Shown piece after piece: positions 4,689 through 6,034 of a stretch of DNA of 6,034 nt; position 1 is the first letter of the stretch, and each line of letters opens with the position of its first letter. This stretch comes from Thermodesulfovibrionales bacterium (GTDB lineage: Bacteria; Nitrospirota; Thermodesulfovibrionia; Thermodesulfovibrionales; SM23-35). The stretch covers positions 1 through 6,034 of the forward strand of contig JAKLQR010000383.1 in NCBI GenBank assembly GCA_022013235.1. Reading direction: 5' to 3'. The notes below the pieces were generated by a model, which saw nothing but the letters and a program-made list of their open reading frames with translations, was not told the origin of the DNA and searched no databases. A program made the translations under genes and the position numbers.

Positions 4689-5861
4689 TTATGGTTGACG
4701 ATAGGAGAAAACCTTTCTTGAGGTGAAGATGTCTGATGCCGGGTCAACATAGCGCCACACCATGCTTACGTCCCTTCCTCGAATGGTTATCAACGCATAA
4801 CCGAGGAGATACTGATTGTTGTCCCAGTCAACAGGTTGGACGCGATCCTTTTCGTAATACTCACCGTTCCAGGCCGTAGTCTCCGCTTCGGCCCCTCCCG
4901 AGCCTGAGATAACCTGGTAGAGGGAATCGAGTCCGTCTTGCGTCGAAGCGAGACCCACCGCGTAAGCATGAGAATGGCCGGTAAAATAGAGATGCCCCCC
5001 GGCCCTGCCGAGAAGGCTCCAGAACGCCTCACGATTCTCCATGTCTTCGGACCGTGTCCAGCCCCACTGCGTCATGAACTGAGGCATGTGGCCGAAAACA
5101 ACGACATGGGGCTGCAGCGAAACATCACGCTCGGCCAGGCGGTCCTCTATCCAGTCAATGCTATTGCCTCGATAGTAGGCGGGGAAGGAGGGACCGAACT
5201 GGTTCTGGTCCAGACCTATAAAAAGGGCATTGCGATGGACAAAACTGAATTCCCTTCCGGGCATCGCCGGGTTGTCCGTTCTGCCAGACGGGAAGGTAGG
5301 GACCATCGCCTGTTCCCATGCGGAAGTACAACTGTCGGCGCTGTCGCACCAGTATTCATGATTGCCTGGCACCGCGTAAACCTCTATTTTGTTCGCGTAG
5401 ACCGGCGACATGGCTTGCAGCCATGCCTCGTACTGGGATATCAGGCCGGTGGTGTCCTCGCCCCTGCCATCTATCAGGTCACCTCCAACAAGCACGAGGG
5501 AAACACCCTGAATGACCATGTCATTGGCCATGCTATGAACGGCATCGAGGTTCGTATACTGAACAGCGCTGGTTTTCTTGTCCCATTTGTTGTCGCTCAT
5601 GTAGGCGAATTTCCATTCCGTGGGAGCCGATGACGAACCGCAGGATGCGAAAATGGTAAGACTGATCAGGAGTAATATGATCAGGAGATAATGCGTTGTT
5701 CCCCTCTCCCTCAAGATGCCTTCTGTAAAAAACACGCGTTTTTCCCCCGCCTGCGGTACCTTAGTCATCCGCTTTAAGATATTATGCAGAGAATGTTCTT
5801 TGCTGTCAGCGGCTATCTCAAGAAAAGGTTTGAAGAACAATTGGAAATCGGATGCTGCCAT
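4689..5861 (-). CDS. Calcineurin-like metallophosphoesterase, predicted lipoprotein
   Basis: The frame from ATG 5861 gives 390 residues, but the native protein probably starts at TTG 5714 (341 residues). From there MRERGTTHY plus a long Leu/Ile stretch and FASC form a standard lipoprotein signal peptide, the cysteine (codon 5640-5642) being the lipidation site; an AGAAGG lies 4 nt before the TTG. Phosphoesterase motifs follow (390-residue numbering): SDNKWD (89-94), GGDLID (126-131), PGNHEY (165-170), then VVFGHMPQF and GHSHAY near the middle of the C-terminal half. These bind the two metals. Motif I has D-N-K instead of the usual D-x-H, a variant I recall as D-T-Q-W in related proteins. It would act outside the cytoplasm, anchored to a membrane, cleaving an unknown phosphoester. 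The first ~49 codons do not belong to this family. ATG 5861 has its own good Shine-Dalgarno (5870-5874), so a longer fusion may also be made. Confidence 0.87.
   Translation of the reverse strand: MAASDFQLFFKPFLEIAADSKEHSLHNILKRMTKVPQAGEKRVFFTEGILRERGTTHYLLIILLLISLTIFASCGSSSAPTEWKFAYMSDNKWDKKTSAVQYTNLDAVHSMANDMVIQGVSLVLVGGDLIDGRGEDTTGLISQYEAWLQAMSPVYANKIEVYAVPGNHEYWCDSADSCTSAWEQAMVPTFPSGRTDNPAMPGREFSFVHRNALFIGLDQNQFGPSFPAYYRGNSIDWIEDRLAERDVSLQPHVVVFGHMPQFMTQWGWTRSEDMENREAFWSLLGRAGGHLYFTGHSHAYAVGLASTQDGLDSLYQVISGSGGAEAETTAWNGEYYEKDRVQPVDWDNNQYLLGYALITIRGRDVSMVWRYVDPASDIFTSRKVFSYRQP
5712..5724 (-). promoter_or_regulatory. Internal RBS and TTG start of the lipoprotein
   Basis: On the minus strand AGAAGG (5724-5719) precedes TTG (5714-5712) by 4 nt. 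The signal peptide begins immediately afterward, which favours this as the original start of the metallophosphoesterase. Confidence 0.5.
5772..5861 (-). pseudogene. Mrr-like N-terminal fragment fused to the lipoprotein frame
   Basis: The first 30 codons from ATG 5861 read MAASDFQLFFKPFLEIAADS then KEHSLHNILK. This resembles the N-terminal winged-helix (Mrr_N) of Mrr-type restriction enzymes, whose members often begin with a 'Y/FQ-x-x-x-x-P-x-L-x-x-AADGKEHS' pattern. The resemblance ends around residue 31. The site has its own Shine-Dalgarno and a possible promoter upstream, as expected for the front end of a once complete gene cut short next to the phosphoesterase. The fragment is short and the family call is from memory. 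Confidence 0.5.
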
Positions 5862-5903
5862 TTGTTGGTTCCTTTAAAAAGACTTCACCTGTTTGAATTA
5901 AAA

Positions 5904-5931
5904 TCTACACCGTTTTGATGAACTCTGTCAA
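5904..5931 (-). promoter_or_regulatory. Possible promoter upstream of ATG 5861
   Basis: Minus strand: TTGACA (5931-5926), 16-nt spacer, TGTAGA (5909-5904). The -35 is perfect but the -10 matches only 3 of 6 bases. It would transcribe the Mrr-like fragment and the phosphoesterase together. Confidence 0.35.
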
Positions 5932-5978
5932 TGAAAGCTTATACCTTACTATAGGAAAAAACAAAAAGGGGATGGTGT

Positions 5979-6004
5979 AAAAAGGCAATATTCCTGCTGT
6001 TGCC
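5979..6004 (-). terminator. Weak terminator-like hairpin of an upstream minus-strand gene
   Basis: Minus strand: GGCAA, 11-nt loop, TTGCC, then TTTTT (5983-5979). The 5-bp stem with a long loop is weak, but the T-run directly after it is in the right place. It could end a transcript that comes in from the right of the window. Confidence 0.3.
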
Positions 6005-6034
6005 GACAGTTCAAACAGAAAACGACATTGAACC

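Noticed and set aside
4938..5633. 231-residue plus-strand frame
   Set aside because: It is antisense to the metallophosphoesterase core motifs and has no signal or family features of its own.
5932..6034. Open minus-strand frame reaching the right edge
   Set aside because: It lacks a start, is short and has an odd composition (runs of Phe and Pro from T- and C-rich DNA), and overlaps the putative terminator. I see nothing that supports coding here.
1..6034. CRISPR array, tRNA or rRNA gene, full insertion sequence
   Set aside because: No regularly spaced repeats, no tRNA-like cloverleaf segments with a T-loop, no rRNA sequence, and no transposase frame were seen. The repeats present are short and few.

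Overview
This 6 kb window looks like bacterial accessory DNA from a Gram-negative chromosome. It is a patchwork of restriction-modification debris, toxin-antitoxin genes and a possible defence cassette set between two ordinary metabolic or envelope genes. Evidence for a bacterium is sigma70-type TTGACA promoters, Shine-Dalgarno sites and a lipobox. Gene content (VapB antitoxin, MNT/HEPN pair, GGGGTCA-type repeats) is what I associate with Thermodesulfobacteriota or Nitrospirota-like genomes, but the taxon is a guess. By eye, the nitroreductase (315-818) and the metallophosphoesterase (4689-5714) have balanced GC content, whereas 1040-4560 is clearly AT-rich, which suggests transfer of the middle part.

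Layout. 1-152 (minus): N-terminal 50 residues of a VapB-type antitoxin, not caught by a long-ORF search and cut by the window edge. 315-818 (minus): nitroreductase with its own promoter. 992-3239: a segment bounded by imperfect inverted repeats AGACCTGACCC / GGGTCAAATCT. It holds, all on plus, a 5'-truncated remnant of a probable restriction-endonuclease-like protein, then a tight three-gene cluster: CYTH-domain enzyme, small HEPN-like protein, and DNA adenine methyltransferase. 3289-4448 (minus): an MNT nucleotidyltransferase/HEPN toxin-antitoxin pair followed 4 nt later by a truncated HsdM start, a fragment of a type I restriction-modification operon. Its promoter at 4499-4527 is near-perfect and is covered by a 17-bp palindrome, with a second palindrome 33 bp downstream. 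4689-5861 (minus): calcineurin-like metallophosphoesterase lipoprotein whose reading frame is fused at the 5' end to about 30 codons resembling the N-terminus of Mrr-type restriction enzymes.

How it works together. The MNT/HEPN pair is a recognisable type of toxin-antitoxin module in which the transferase modifies and silences the HEPN RNase. The most intriguing part is the 1390-3196 cluster. It repeats the same logic with a different enzyme: a CYTH-fold nucleotide/triphosphate enzyme overlaps a HEPN-like ORF by 20 nt, and an adenine methylase follows after 3 nt. The cluster has a strong promoter placed so that the mRNA would begin at the CYTH start codon. I infer a possible uncharacterised defence or toxin-antitoxin module, not proven by sequence alone. 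Three separate restriction-enzyme fragments (HsdM start, an endonuclease-like C-terminus, an Mrr-like N-terminus) show repeated gain, rearrangement and decay here.
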